A DNA stretch of 64,000 bases from Desemzia sp045528445 (GTDB lineage: Bacteria; Bacillota; Bacilli; Lactobacillales; Carnobacteriaceae): the NCBI RefSeq assembly GCF_045528445.1, contig NZ_JBGQQU010000010.1, positions 1 through 64,000 on the forward strand, given 5' to 3'. The position numbers and the translations under genes are program-made. Shown here piece by piece: positions 8,918 through 17,578 of the stretch. The first letter of the stretch is position 1; each line of letters starts with the position of its first letter. The notes beneath the pieces are model-generated. The model did not search any database. It was not told where the DNA came from and saw nothing but the letters and a program-made list of their open reading frames with translations.

Positions 8918-8956
8918 ACAGGTAGGGGCAATGTATTTTGTTCCTGCCTGTTTTTG
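8918..8956 (+). terminator. Terminator after the FMN lipoprotein gene
   Basis: ACAGGTAGGGGCA pairs imperfectly (wobbles) with TTCCTGCCTGT and is followed by T5. It lies just before the fmnB ribosome binding site. Confidence 0.75.
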
Positions 8957-8986
8957 TATGAATTACGAGAAGTTAGGAGAAATAAA

Positions 8987-10054
8987 ATGAAAAAAATATA
9001 TCAACATAAAAAAATCTTAAGTGGACTAATGATGGGAGCCTTTTTTCTTTTACTGGCCGGCTGCGGCTCGAAAGAAGAGCAAGCCTTGCTCACCACGCCC
9101 TATGAACAAACAGAATTTCTAATGGGTACTTATGTAACATTGCGTGTGTATGATGAAGGGAAAGAGGAAGTTCTGGAAAATGCTTTTGCCCGAGTCGAGA
9201 AATTAGCGGATAAGGTAACTGTTAATGAACCTGGCTCAGAAATCGACAAAGTCAACGAAGCTGCGGGAGACGAAGCTGTCAAACTTTCAGATGATGTGTA
9301 TCCTTTAATCGAAACTGCTGCAAAATACAGTGAAGTTTCTAATGGCGGATTTGATTATACTGTAGGACCTATAACAGATTTATGGAGAATCGGCTTTGAT
9401 GATGCTAGAAAACCGGAGCAAGCTGAAATCGATGCAGCATTGCCGCTAGTGGATTACAGCAAAGTTGAGTTAGATGCAGAAAATCAAACCATCTTTTTAA
9501 CCCAATCAGGAATGGCTTTAGATTTAGGAGCGATTGCTAAAGGCTATATTGCAGATGAGATCAAGGTATTATTCGAAGAATCAGGGGTCACCACGGCTAT
9601 TATCGATTTAGGTGGAAATGTAGTCGTTATGGGAGGTTCGCCTACCAGAGAAGGAGAAGCTTGGAATATCGGGATACAAGATCCTTTATCTGAACGAGGA
9701 GAAACCGTTGGAAAGACCAAGCAAAAAGATCGGTCAATCGTTACTTCTGGAATCTATGAACGTTATCTTGAAGTGGATGGGGAAATTTATCATCATTTGA
9801 TGAATCCTGAGACTGGTTACCCTTTTGATAATGAAATTGCTGGCGTGTCGATCATTTCCAATCGTTCTGTTGATGGGGATGCTCTTTCAACAGTTGTATT
9901 TGGATTAGGGTTAGAAGATGGATTGGAATACGTGAACAATCGAGATGATATAGAAGCTGTTTTTATTACCAAAGAAAAAGAAATTTATACGTCAGATGGG
10001 TTGATGGATAACTTTGAATTGACTAATGAGGAATACACTTGGGTGAATAAATAA
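8987..10054 (+). CDS. fmnB: FAD:protein FMN transferase (ApbE/FmnB), lipoprotein
   Basis: Mg-dependent enzyme that splits FAD and attaches FMN to Thr/Ser of flavinylation motifs in secreted proteins. The lipobox LLAGC is at about residue 24, so the mature enzyme is anchored outside the membrane, where its substrate lipoprotein resides. ApbE-family signatures are MGTYVTLRVYD, NGGFDYTVGPITDLW, LDLGAIAKGYIADEI and DLGGNVVVMGG, and the C-terminal DGDALSTVVFGLG carries the metal-site Asp. The ATG at 8987 with TTAGGAGAA upstream is preferred over the longer frame from 8954, which would bury the signal peptide. It is adjacent to its likely substrate, as in Listeria. Confidence 0.92.
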   Translation: MKKIYQHKKILSGLMMGAFFLLLAGCGSKEEQALLTTPYEQTEFLMGTYVTLRVYDEGKEEVLENAFARVEKLADKVTVNEPGSEIDKVNEAAGDEAVKLSDDVYPLIETAAKYSEVSNGGFDYTVGPITDLWRIGFDDARKPEQAEIDAALPLVDYSKVELDAENQTIFLTQSGMALDLGAIAKGYIADEIKVLFEESGVTTAIIDLGGNVVVMGGSPTREGEAWNIGIQDPLSERGETVGKTKQKDRSIVTSGIYERYLEVDGEIYHHLMNPETGYPFDNEIAGVSIISNRSVDGDALSTVVFGLGLEDGLEYVNNRDDIEAVFITKEKEIYTSDGLMDNFELTNEEYTWVNK

Positions 10055-10100
10055 GTTTAAGCTGGAGTGCATCAAAAAAATCTTTAAAGGAAGTGTACGA

Positions 10101-11042
10101 ATGAGTGTACCTGTTTTTTTAGAATTGGTTGAGATAAAAACCAAATTAGCTAGTTTATTTCCTTTTACATTAGGTGTTTTATTTTCTTTGTATTATTTCT
10201 CGGAGCTGAATGGAGTAAACACCTTGCTGTTTTTTCTTGCAATGGTGGTTTTTGATATGGCCACTACTGCAATCAACAATACGATGGACTATGTCAAAGC
10301 AAAAAACATGGACTACAAAGACCAGGAAAATATTTTAGGAAAAGCTGGGTTGTCAGTGAAGCAAGTAACCTATTTGATTGTGGCAATGGTAACTTTTGCT
10401 GCTGCCATTGGTCTGTTATTGGTTTATCGAACGAACCTTTTGCTGCTGGTCATAGGTGCTATTTGTTTTGCGGTAGGAATATTATATACTTTTGGACCAT
10501 TCCCGATCTCTAGAATGCCTTTAGGTGAAGTGATGTCTGGTTTGACAATGGGATTTGGTATTTTCTTTATTGCCGTTTTTATCAATGTTCCTTCTACCTT
10601 TATCACAGCCTTGACAATAGAATGGCCTAATTTCGCGCTGACAGGAAGCATCCAAAATGTAGCAGCCATCTTTTTAGCTTCTCTGCCGTTAGTATTTACG
10701 ATTGCCAACATTATGTTGTCCAATAACATTTGCGATTACGAGACAGACATTACCAACCATCGCTATACATTAACTTTTTATATTGGCAAACCAATTGCTG
10801 TGCGTTTATACCGTTGGTTGTACTATGGGGCTTTTGCTGCCAGCACATTAGCCGTTTTACTAGGAGTCAACTCTGTTTTTATGTTAGGTATCTGGATCAT
10901 TTTCCCTATTGTTCAAAAAAATATTCATGTTTTTACCAATAAGCAAGATAAAGCCACTACATTTGGCTTAGCCATAAAAAATCTAATTGTTTACCACGGG
11001 ATGCAAATTATTCTATACAGTTTAGCCATTATTTTTCAATGA
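10101..11042 (+). CDS. dmkA: 1,4-dihydroxy-2-naphthoate polyprenyltransferase (DmkA-like, UbiA family)
   Basis: Integral membrane prenyltransferase that joins the polyprenyl chain to dihydroxynaphthoate to make demethylmenaquinone. The two Asp-rich UbiA motifs are visible: NNTMDYVKAKNMD near residue 58 and NNICDYETDITNHRYT near residue 208. About eight or nine membrane helices fill 313 residues. No methyltransferase (MenG) or other men genes are in the window, so the naphthoate precursor must come from elsewhere. It completes the EET gene set together with dmkB. The start follows AAAGGAAG. Confidence 0.88.
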   Translation: MSVPVFLELVEIKTKLASLFPFTLGVLFSLYYFSELNGVNTLLFFLAMVVFDMATTAINNTMDYVKAKNMDYKDQENILGKAGLSVKQVTYLIVAMVTFAAAIGLLLVYRTNLLLLVIGAICFAVGILYTFGPFPISRMPLGEVMSGLTMGFGIFFIAVFINVPSTFITALTIEWPNFALTGSIQNVAAIFLASLPLVFTIANIMLSNNICDYETDITNHRYTLTFYIGKPIAVRLYRWLYYGAFAASTLAVLLGVNSVFMLGIWIIFPIVQKNIHVFTNKQDKATTFGLAIKNLIVYHGMQIILYSLAIIFQ

Positions 11043-11100
11043 TGAAACAGGGCGGCAGTTGATTTAAAAACTAAAATATTCTGGAAGAAGGCTAGTAGAA

Positions 11101-11841
11101 ATGGGTTTTAGCACATTATGTTACCATGAATTCCGTAAACGAGAAGAAATTACTGAACAAGGACCGTCTCCGATCAAAGTGACGCAAGATTATGATGATG
11201 CACTGCCGCGTGAACTCTTTACCTATGTAGAAGACTTTGAAGCGCAAATGAACTACTTAAAAGCGGAGCAGTATCATGTCTTGACGTTAGAAGAAGTTCG
11301 GGCTTATTTGAACGGAGCAGAGATTCGGGAAAAATCGGTTTTACTGACAGCGGATGATACTTATCAATCGTTCAAAAAGTACGCTTATCCGATCTTGAAA
11401 AAATTGGATTTTCCTGTTGTTTCATTTGTAGTGTTAGGTTGGTTGAGCGAGCAAGATGAACCATTTCTGGCTAGTCGTTCTGTGTCTATGAGCAAGGAGG
11501 AGCTGGAAGCTATGAAAGGTCTAGTGACAACAGCCAATCACACTACTCTGCTGCATCAACGATTTGCGGACGGCAGCTCCGCAATCCAAACGGTTACTGA
11601 CGAAGCATTGAAAGCAGATTTGGCGACATGTGGAACTTATGTAGAAGAGCCTGATGTTTTTGCCTATCCTTTTGGAATCTACAATGAACGAGATCTTTTA
11701 CGCTTAACAGCAATAGGGATGAACTTGGCATTTACTTGCAAGTCAGGTAAAAATACGCAAGATACGCCGCCGTTAGAGTTGCACCGTGATGTGGTTCCGC
11801 TGGGTATCTCATTAGAAGAATTTAAAGCAATCGTTTCATAA
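11101..11841 (+). CDS. Polysaccharide deacetylase family protein with atypical motif 1
   Basis: NodB-like carbohydrate esterase fold, 246 residues. Motif 1, usually TFDDG, reads TADDT near residue 83, so both aspartates (base and metal ligand) are kept. The second metal motif reads NHTTLLH near residue 146, one residue longer than the usual HTxxH spacing. VFAYPFGIYNERDL near residue 191 resembles motif 3. There is no signal peptide or membrane anchor, which is unusual for a cell-wall deacetylase. It follows dmkA by 58 bp and may be the last gene of that transcript. The substrate is unknown. Confidence 0.7.
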   Translation: MGFSTLCYHEFRKREEITEQGPSPIKVTQDYDDALPRELFTYVEDFEAQMNYLKAEQYHVLTLEEVRAYLNGAEIREKSVLLTADDTYQSFKKYAYPILKKLDFPVVSFVVLGWLSEQDEPFLASRSVSMSKEELEAMKGLVTTANHTTLLHQRFADGSSAIQTVTDEALKADLATCGTYVEEPDVFAYPFGIYNERDLLRLTAIGMNLAFTCKSGKNTQDTPPLELHRDVVPLGISLEEFKAIVS

Positions 11842-11891
11842 AAACAATAGCCTGAAAAGTCCTGTGTCGGAACTTTTCAGGCTGTTGTTTT
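11841..11891. terminator. Strong terminator closing the EET region
   Basis: AAAACAATAGCCTGAAAAGT and AACTTTTCAGGCTGTTGTTTT form a long stem around a 10-nt loop, with T/A tracts on both sides, so it may work in both directions. Confidence 0.88.
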
Positions 11892-11982
11892 GTGATTTAT
11901 TGGAGTATCGGTCTGTATAAGGAACTTTATTTAGTTCACCCTTAATCACACGACTGTCGACTGGGGTACTGTCTTTTGGAAC

Positions 11983-12017
11983 AACAAAAACCCCTTCTAC
12001 TTTTTAAGTAAAAGGGG
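11983..12017 (-). terminator. Terminator of the MalK-type ATPase gene
   Basis: On the minus strand CCCCTTTTACT pairs with AGTAGAAGGGG and is followed by TTTTTG. Confidence 0.85.
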
Positions 12018-12038
12018 AGAAAAGGGCTTGGGTTGGTG

Positions 12039-13166
12039 TTATGCTTTAATGGTTACTGGCTCTCTGCGAATAACTTCTTGTGTTTCGATATCAAAGAAGT
12101 GTCCTTTGTTCATGTCGAAAGCTAATTCAATCATTTCGCCAGGATTGTGGAAGTCGCGTGCATCTACTTTAGCTATGAATTCTGTATTGCCGACTTTTGA
12201 ATACAGCATAGTTTCAGCACCCAATAGTTCTGATACTACAACTTCAGAATTAACGACAGTATTTGGAGAAGAATCGATAGCGATTTGTTCACTGTGGATG
12301 TCTTCAGGACGAATACCGAAAATCAGTTTTTTGCCATCATAACCACGTTCTTTTAACAAACTCAACTTGCCGGCTGGAACTTCGATTTGTAAATCTGTTC
12401 CATTAGAAATCGTATTGTCTTCCAATGTTACTTCAAATAAGTTCATGGCTGGAGAGCCGATAAATCCGGCAACAAAAACGTTATTTGGAGTATCGTAAAC
12501 TTCTTTTGGAGAACCGATTTGTTGGATGAATCCATCTTTCATGATAACGATACGATCCGCCATAGTCATCGCTTCCGTTTGGTCATGGGTTACGTAAATA
12601 GTTGTTGTTTCTAAGCGGCGGTGCAATTTCGCAATCTCTGCACGCATTGCTACACGCAATTTCGCATCTAAGTTGGATAACGGCTCATCCATTAAGAAGA
12701 CTTTTGCGTCACGAACGATTGCACGTCCTAAAGCTACACGTTGGCGTTGTCCACCAGAAAGAGCTGCTGGTTTACGTTTCAAGTATTCTGTTAAGCCTAG
12801 GATATCAGCGGCTTCTTCTACACGGCGTTTGATTTCTTCTTTTTTGTATTTGCGTAATTTCAATCCAAAGGCCATGTTATCGTATACAGTCATGTGAGGA
12901 TATAGGGCGTAATTTTGGAAAACCATTGCGATATCCCGGTCTTTTGGAGCTACATCGTTCATCAAGGTGTCGCCGATCCATAATTCGCCTTCAGTGATTT
13001 CTTCTAATCCAGCAACCATCCGTAAAGTTGTGGATTTCCCACAACCTGATGGGCCAACAAACACAATAAACTCGCGGTCTTTAATATCTAAATTAAAATC
13101 TGTTACAGAATAAGTATCGTTATTGTCGTAACGTTTATGAATTTGTTTTAAAGCTAATTCTACCAT
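12039..13166 (-). CDS. msmK: Sugar ABC transporter ATPase (MsmK/UgpC/MalK family)
   Basis: Cytoplasmic ATPase that energises carbohydrate importers. The nucleotide-binding domain has Walker A GPSGCGKST, the Q-loop in MVFQNYALYPHMTV, signature LSGGQRQR, Walker B VFLMDEPLSNLD and the H-loop YVTHDQTEAM. A C-terminal regulatory OB/TOBE domain follows residue 240 (GIRPEDIH). The length of 375 residues is normal. No permease or binding-protein genes are adjacent, so it is a stand-alone ATPase probably shared by several sugar transporters, as MsmK is in streptococci. The start has AAAGGGGA upstream on the minus strand, and a perfect CRE match lies about 50 bp before it. Confidence 0.9.
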   Translation of the reverse strand: MVELALKQIHKRYDNNDTYSVTDFNLDIKDREFIVFVGPSGCGKSTTLRMVAGLEEITEGELWIGDTLMNDVAPKDRDIAMVFQNYALYPHMTVYDNMAFGLKLRKYKKEEIKRRVEEAADILGLTEYLKRKPAALSGGQRQRVALGRAIVRDAKVFLMDEPLSNLDAKLRVAMRAEIAKLHRRLETTTIYVTHDQTEAMTMADRIVIMKDGFIQQIGSPKEVYDTPNNVFVAGFIGSPAMNLFEVTLEDNTISNGTDLQIEVPAGKLSLLKERGYDGKKLIFGIRPEDIHSEQIAIDSSPNTVVNSEVVVSELLGAETMLYSKVGNTEFIAKVDARDFHNPGEMIELAFDMNKGHFFDIETQEVIRREPVTIKA

Positions 13167-13213
13167 ATGATTCGTCCCCTTTGAGTAATTGTTTAGTTGA
13201 TAATATCAGTATA

Positions 13214-13228
13214 TTGTAAACGCTGTCT
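13214..13228. promoter_or_regulatory. CcpA catabolite-responsive element upstream of msmK
   Basis: TTGTAAACGCTGTCT fits the CRE consensus WTGNAANCGNWNNCW at every defined position. It lies 48-62 bp upstream of the msmK start, consistent with glucose repression of a sugar-import ATPase. Confidence 0.7.
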
Positions 13229-13400
13229 TTTTAAAATGTTGAACTGCACAAAAATCAAAAGATTTATTTGTGCAGATTGCTCAGAGCAGAAAAATTGCTG
13301 ATTCTAAACAATTTTCTCCAAGAGTTCTTTTTCTTATGCTAAACTAGTAAAATGAAAACTGCAAAACAAAAGCTTTTTTTATAAAGAAAGGGACTGACAA

Positions 13401-13931
13401 ATGAACAAAGTAAGAGGTTTTGAAATTGTATCAAGTTACGAAGGAAAAGAGATCACATTGCCAGAGAGAGCTACACAACAAGCAGCAGGCTATGACTTTC
13501 AAGCAGCAGAAGATATTGTAGTGCCCACTATTTGGAATGTGTTATTAAAAAAACAAGCTTTACAGCAAAATGAAACTTCTGGTTTACCTGAAGCCAATAA
13601 AGAATATCTAGCATCGACACTGGTTCCAACAGGGGTCAAAGCGTATATGCAGGAAGATGAGTACTTGCAATTAGCCAATCGTTCCAGCAACCCGATCAAA
13701 AACCAATTGTCTATGCCAAATGGGGTAGGAATCGTGGACGCTGATTATTATGGGAATGAAAAAAATGAAGGGCACATTTATTTTCAATTTATCAACTACG
13801 GACTGACAGATTACGTCATCAAAAAAGGAGACCGTATCGGTCAAGGAATCTTTATGCCTTATTTGAAGGCAGACAAAGATACAAATAGCGGCATTCTTCG
13901 CACTGGCGGTTTTGGGTCTTCAGGAAAATAA
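13401..13931 (+). CDS. dut: dUTP diphosphatase (trimeric type)
   Basis: Hydrolyses dUTP to dUMP and keeps uracil out of DNA. Recognisable trimeric dUTPase motifs occur in order: QAAGYDFQAAED (motif 1), LANRSSNPIK (motif 2, where NRSS replaces the usual GRSS), NGVGIVDADYYGNE (motif 3 with the catalytic Asp), KGDRIGQGIFMPY (motif 4) and RTGGFGSSGK (Gly-rich motif 5). At 176 residues it has an insertion between motifs 1 and 2 compared with about 145 for short forms, as in other lactic acid bacteria. The ATG has AAAGAAAGGGA upstream. It stands directly before radA. Confidence 0.9.
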   Translation: MNKVRGFEIVSSYEGKEITLPERATQQAAGYDFQAAEDIVVPTIWNVLLKKQALQQNETSGLPEANKEYLASTLVPTGVKAYMQEDEYLQLANRSSNPIKNQLSMPNGVGIVDADYYGNEKNEGHIYFQFINYGLTDYVIKKGDRIGQGIFMPYLKADKDTNSGILRTGGFGSSGK

Positions 13932-14108
13932 CGGTTCAAAAGTGCACAAAAACTTATTTTTCAGTTTCTTGCGTATCATTATTTAACAAGAGACAATAAA
14001 CTTAACGGTTATTTAAACTTATTGTGCATTCTAGAAGCCCCAGAAGGCTTAAGATGTGGTAAAATAAGAATAGTCATAAAACATCAAAAAGAAAGAGAGG
14101 TTCAGCTT

Positions 14109-15482
14109 TTGGCCAAAAAGAAATCGACTAAATTTGTCTGTCAATCTTGTGGTTATGAATCTCCTAAGTGGATGGGACGTTGTCCAAATTGTGGCAGTTG
14201 GAATGAAATGATGGAAGAATTGGAAGTAGACAAAACAGATCGCCGCAGTCGCGTTAGTATGACCGGTGCAACGGCTAAGGCGCAACTCGTCAAAGATGTC
14301 ACGGTTTCTACCGAAACGCGGGTCAAAACGCAATTAGGCGAATTGAATCGTGTGTTGGGCGGTGGAGTTGTTCCGGGTTCTTTAGTGTTGATCGGGGGAG
14401 ACCCTGGTATTGGTAAATCTACTTTACTGTTGCAAGTTTCAGCTCAACTCAATATGACAGGCGGAAAAGTCCTTTATGTGACTGGAGAAGAGAGTGCGAC
14501 GCAAATCAAATTGCGGGCAACTCGCTTAGGCGTTGACGGAGGGAAATTCTATATTTACCCAGAAACCGATATGAGCGCTATTCGGCAGACCATTGAAGAG
14601 ATCAAACCAGAATATGTAATCATTGATTCGATCCAGACGATGAATCAACCAGATATCACGAGTGCTGCTGGGAGTGTTTCGCAAGTACGTGAAAACACAG
14701 CGGAATTAATGAAAATCGCTAAAACAAATAATATTGCTATCTTTATTGTTGGTCATGTGACCAAGGAAGGGGCAATTGCTGGACCGCGTATGTTAGAACA
14801 CATGGTGGATACAGTGCTGTATTTTGAAGGAGACCGTCACCAATCTTTTAGAATTTTACGAGCTGTAAAAAACCGGTTTGGCTCTACTAATGAAATAGGT
14901 ATTTTCGAAATGCGGGAAGATGGATTAAAAGAAGTATTAAATCCTTCAGAAATGTTTTTAGAAGAACGTCTGGCGGGAGCAAATGGGTCGTCCGTAGTGG
15001 CAGCTATGGAAGGAACACGTCCGATACTTGTAGAAATCCAAGCTTTATTGACTCCTACTACGTTTGGGAATGCCAGAAGAACTGCCAGCGGGTTAGACCA
15101 TAATCGAGTCTCATTGATTATGGCAGTATTGGAAAAAAGAGCGAATTTATTGCTGCAAAATCAAGATGCTTATTTGAAAGCAGCGGGTGGCGTAAGATTA
15201 GACGAACCGTCTGTCGACTTAGCCATAGCGATCAGTATCGCTTCCAGCTACCAAGAAAAAGGTACACGAGCTACGGATTGCTTTATAGGGGAAATCGGCT
15301 TGACTGGCGAGATCAGACGTGTCAGTCAAATTGAACAACGCGTTAAAGAAGCGGCTAAATTAGGATTTGAACGCATTTTTATTCCTAAGAATAATATCGG
15401 AGGCTGGACTTTTCCGAAAGACATTGAAGTCATCGGTGTCGCGACCATTAGTGAAGCCGTCAAAAAAGGGATCAAAGGATAA
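14109..15482 (+). CDS. radA: DNA repair protein RadA (Sms)
   Basis: RecA-like branch-migration ATPase used in recombination repair. Domains in order: a C4 zinc finger (CQSC..CPNCGSW, residues 10-30), a RecA-type ATPase with Walker A GGDPGIGKST, the RadA-specific KNRFG motif (AVKNRFGSTNEIG), and a C-terminal Lon-protease-like domain (GGVRLDEPSVDLAIA). The start is the TTG at 14109, because GAGAGG at 14095-14100 is correctly spaced and the protein then begins LAKKKSTKFVCQSCG; the longer frame from 14022 lacks family similarity. In Bacillus disA follows, but here yacL is next and disA is absent, which is usual in Lactobacillales. Confidence 0.95.
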   Translation: MAKKKSTKFVCQSCGYESPKWMGRCPNCGSWNEMMEELEVDKTDRRSRVSMTGATAKAQLVKDVTVSTETRVKTQLGELNRVLGGGVVPGSLVLIGGDPGIGKSTLLLQVSAQLNMTGGKVLYVTGEESATQIKLRATRLGVDGGKFYIYPETDMSAIRQTIEEIKPEYVIIDSIQTMNQPDITSAAGSVSQVRENTAELMKIAKTNNIAIFIVGHVTKEGAIAGPRMLEHMVDTVLYFEGDRHQSFRILRAVKNRFGSTNEIGIFEMREDGLKEVLNPSEMFLEERLAGANGSSVVAAMEGTRPILVEIQALLTPTTFGNARRTASGLDHNRVSLIMAVLEKRANLLLQNQDAYLKAAGGVRLDEPSVDLAIAISIASSYQEKGTRATDCFIGEIGLTGEIRRVSQIEQRVKEAAKLGFERIFIPKNNIGGWTFPKDIEVIGVATISEAVKKGIKG

Positions 15483-15594
15483 ATTTTAAGGAACGTCCAA
15501 TAGTCATTCAGGCAGCTTTGCACAGCAAGTGTAAAGCTCCTCAATGATGATAAACTAATTAATATAGTACAGCTTTTATAAAGGAGGAACATAT

Positions 15595-16707
15595 TTGAAG
15601 AAAAAAATTATCTCGCTTGTTTTTGTCTTGATTGGTGGAAGTATCGGAGCAACATTCTTGCCATTATTTTGGGAAATTATTGGCGTCAACAGTAATTTAG
15701 TCAACAATGTATTCACGAATATTTTGATTGGTGCACTTATTTTTTATCTTTTATCTTTACCTTCCGTGAAATATGTTGAACGAGCTATTGGAAAAGCAGA
15801 AGAATTTATTAGTCAGTTAAGCTTATCGTATTTGATTGCTGGCAGTATCGGAACAATTATAGGATTGCTGTTGGCATGGCTTATTACGATCCCGCTAAGT
15901 ACTTTTGGATTGCCGTTATTAAGCAATGTAGTGCCTTTATTAGTGACGATATTTTTGGCTTACCTCGGCTTTCGAGTAGGGACAACGCGTCGCCAAGAAA
16001 TCCGCACGTTATTCCAAACGAAACCCAAACCAGAGACTGAGGAATCCGAGAACCAAGTTTTAGAGCGTAATGCAGACGACAATTTCCGCAAATACAAGAT
16101 CTTAGACACAAGCGTGATCATAGATGGACGAGTGTATGATATTGTCATGACAGGTTTTCTAGAAGGAACGATTTTGATTCCAAACTTTGTATTGCATGAA
16201 TTGCAGCACATTGCTGACTCTTCCGATAGTTTGAAACGCGTACGTGGAAGAAGAGGGTTGGACATCTTAAATGCGTTACAAAAAGAAGAAGGCTTAAAAG
16301 TAGAAAATTACGATGGAGATTTTAAAGAAATCGAAGAAGTCGATGCTAAGCTGGTGAAGCTGGCTAAATTATTGGATGGAGTAGTAGTGACCAATGATTA
16401 CAATTTGAATAAAGTATGTGAATTCCAGAATGTTCCTGTTCTAAACATCAATGAATTGGCTAACGCAGTAAAACCAGTCGTTATCCCAGGTGAAAGTATG
16501 GTAGTGACGATGGTCAAAGCTGGTACAGAACGGACGCAAGGAGTCGCTTATTTAGATGATGGCACAATGGTCGTTGTAGAAGAAGGACAACACTACATGA
16601 ACAAAACGATTGAAGTAGTCGTGACAAGTGCACTTCAAACGGCTGCTGGTCGAATGATTTTTGCAAAACCGGCTAATACACAAAAGAAACTGAACGATAA
16701 AGAATAG
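15595..16707 (+). CDS. yacL: PIN/TRAM domain membrane protein YacL
   Basis: Membrane-bound putative RNase. Four membrane helices occupy residues 5-140. A PIN domain follows (KILDTSVIIDGRVYDIV near 162, with acidic residues also in NFVLHELQHIADSS and VVTNDYNLNKV), and a C-terminal TRAM domain near 300-355 is a likely RNA-binding module. It has the standard YacL length of 370. The start is a TTG preceded by AAAGGAGGAAC. It lies between radA and ispD as in Bacillus; the true substrate is unknown. Confidence 0.88.
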   Translation: MKKKIISLVFVLIGGSIGATFLPLFWEIIGVNSNLVNNVFTNILIGALIFYLLSLPSVKYVERAIGKAEEFISQLSLSYLIAGSIGTIIGLLLAWLITIPLSTFGLPLLSNVVPLLVTIFLAYLGFRVGTTRRQEIRTLFQTKPKPETEESENQVLERNADDNFRKYKILDTSVIIDGRVYDIVMTGFLEGTILIPNFVLHELQHIADSSDSLKRVRGRRGLDILNALQKEEGLKVENYDGDFKEIEEVDAKLVKLAKLLDGVVVTNDYNLNKVCEFQNVPVLNINELANAVKPVVIPGESMVVTMVKAGTERTQGVAYLDDGTMVVVEEGQHYMNKTIEVVVTSALQTAAGRMIFAKPANTQKKLNDKE

Positions 16708-16719
16708 GAGCGATTGGAT

Positions 16720-17427
16720 TTGGCAAAAACAACTTATGAGCTGATTTTGTTAGCAGCTGGCCAAGGCAAACGCATGAAGAAGGATCGAAATAAAGTCTGG
16801 TTGTCATTAATGGGAAAACCATTGATTGAACGTGCTATGGAAACTTTCTTAAAAGATCCTTGTTGCGTTCACATCATTGTGACGGTCAACCCAGATGAAG
16901 TTGAGATGCTGGAAGAATTGATTGAAGCGGAATTTCCGAATACAGATAAACCTATCTCGCTGGTTATCGGCGGTTCTGAACGACAATACAGTTCATACAA
17001 TGGCTTACAGTATTTAAAAGATCCTGAAAACGGGTATGTGATGATTCATGAAGCTGCCCGTCCCTTTCTTGAGCAGGATTTTATCGATCAGTTAAATGAA
17101 GGTATGCAGCAAACAGGAGGAGCTATTTTAGCCGTCCCTCCAAAGGATACAATCAAACAGGTTTCAAATGGGATCATTGAAAAAACGATTTTACGAGAAA
17201 GTGTTTGGCAAGCTCAAACGCCGCAAGCTTTTCGCAGTTCTCTAGTGTTGGAGGCTCACGAAAAAGCAACTAGCGACAACTTTTTCGGAACAGATGACGC
17301 GTCTGTTGTGGAACGGATTTTTTCACAGATCAAGATCGTACCGGGAAACTATTACAATATAAAAATGACTACTCCAGAAGATTGGGTAACAGGCGAAGCT
17401 ATTTTGCATCATCAGTTATCCAACTAA
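16720..17427 (+). CDS. ispD: IspD-family cytidylyltransferase (orphan, no IspF)
   Basis: Nucleotidyltransferase that in the MEP isoprenoid pathway makes CDP-methylerythritol; close relatives (TarI) make CDP-ribitol for teichoic acid. The pyrophosphorylase signature LLAAGQGKRMKKDRNKVWL is at the N-terminus, followed by IHEAARPFL and the C-terminal GTDDASVVE and MTTPEDW. Synteny (yacL-ispD-gltX) matches Bacillus, but ispF, normally next, is missing and only 150 bp of non-coding DNA remain. Lactic acid bacteria usually make isoprenoids through mevalonate, so the role is uncertain. Of two in-frame TTG codons (16714, 16720) the second is better spaced from AGGAG at 16706-16710. Confidence 0.75.
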   Translation: MAKTTYELILLAAGQGKRMKKDRNKVWLSLMGKPLIERAMETFLKDPCCVHIIVTVNPDEVEMLEELIEAEFPNTDKPISLVIGGSERQYSSYNGLQYLKDPENGYVMIHEAARPFLEQDFIDQLNEGMQQTGGAILAVPPKDTIKQVSNGIIEKTILRESVWQAQTPQAFRSSLVLEAHEKATSDNFFGTDDASVVERIFSQIKIVPGNYYNIKMTTPEDWVTGEAILHHQLSN

Positions 17428-17578
17428 CTCCTGCAACAGAAAAATCAATCTAGATAGCGAGTATCTTAGAGTTAACAATTGTCAAAGTCACATTTGCGTG
17501 GTAACTTTAAGTGGATAAGACAACAAGGTTTTAATTTAAATTGAAGGCATTCTATTTTTAGAAAAGAGGACATACATT

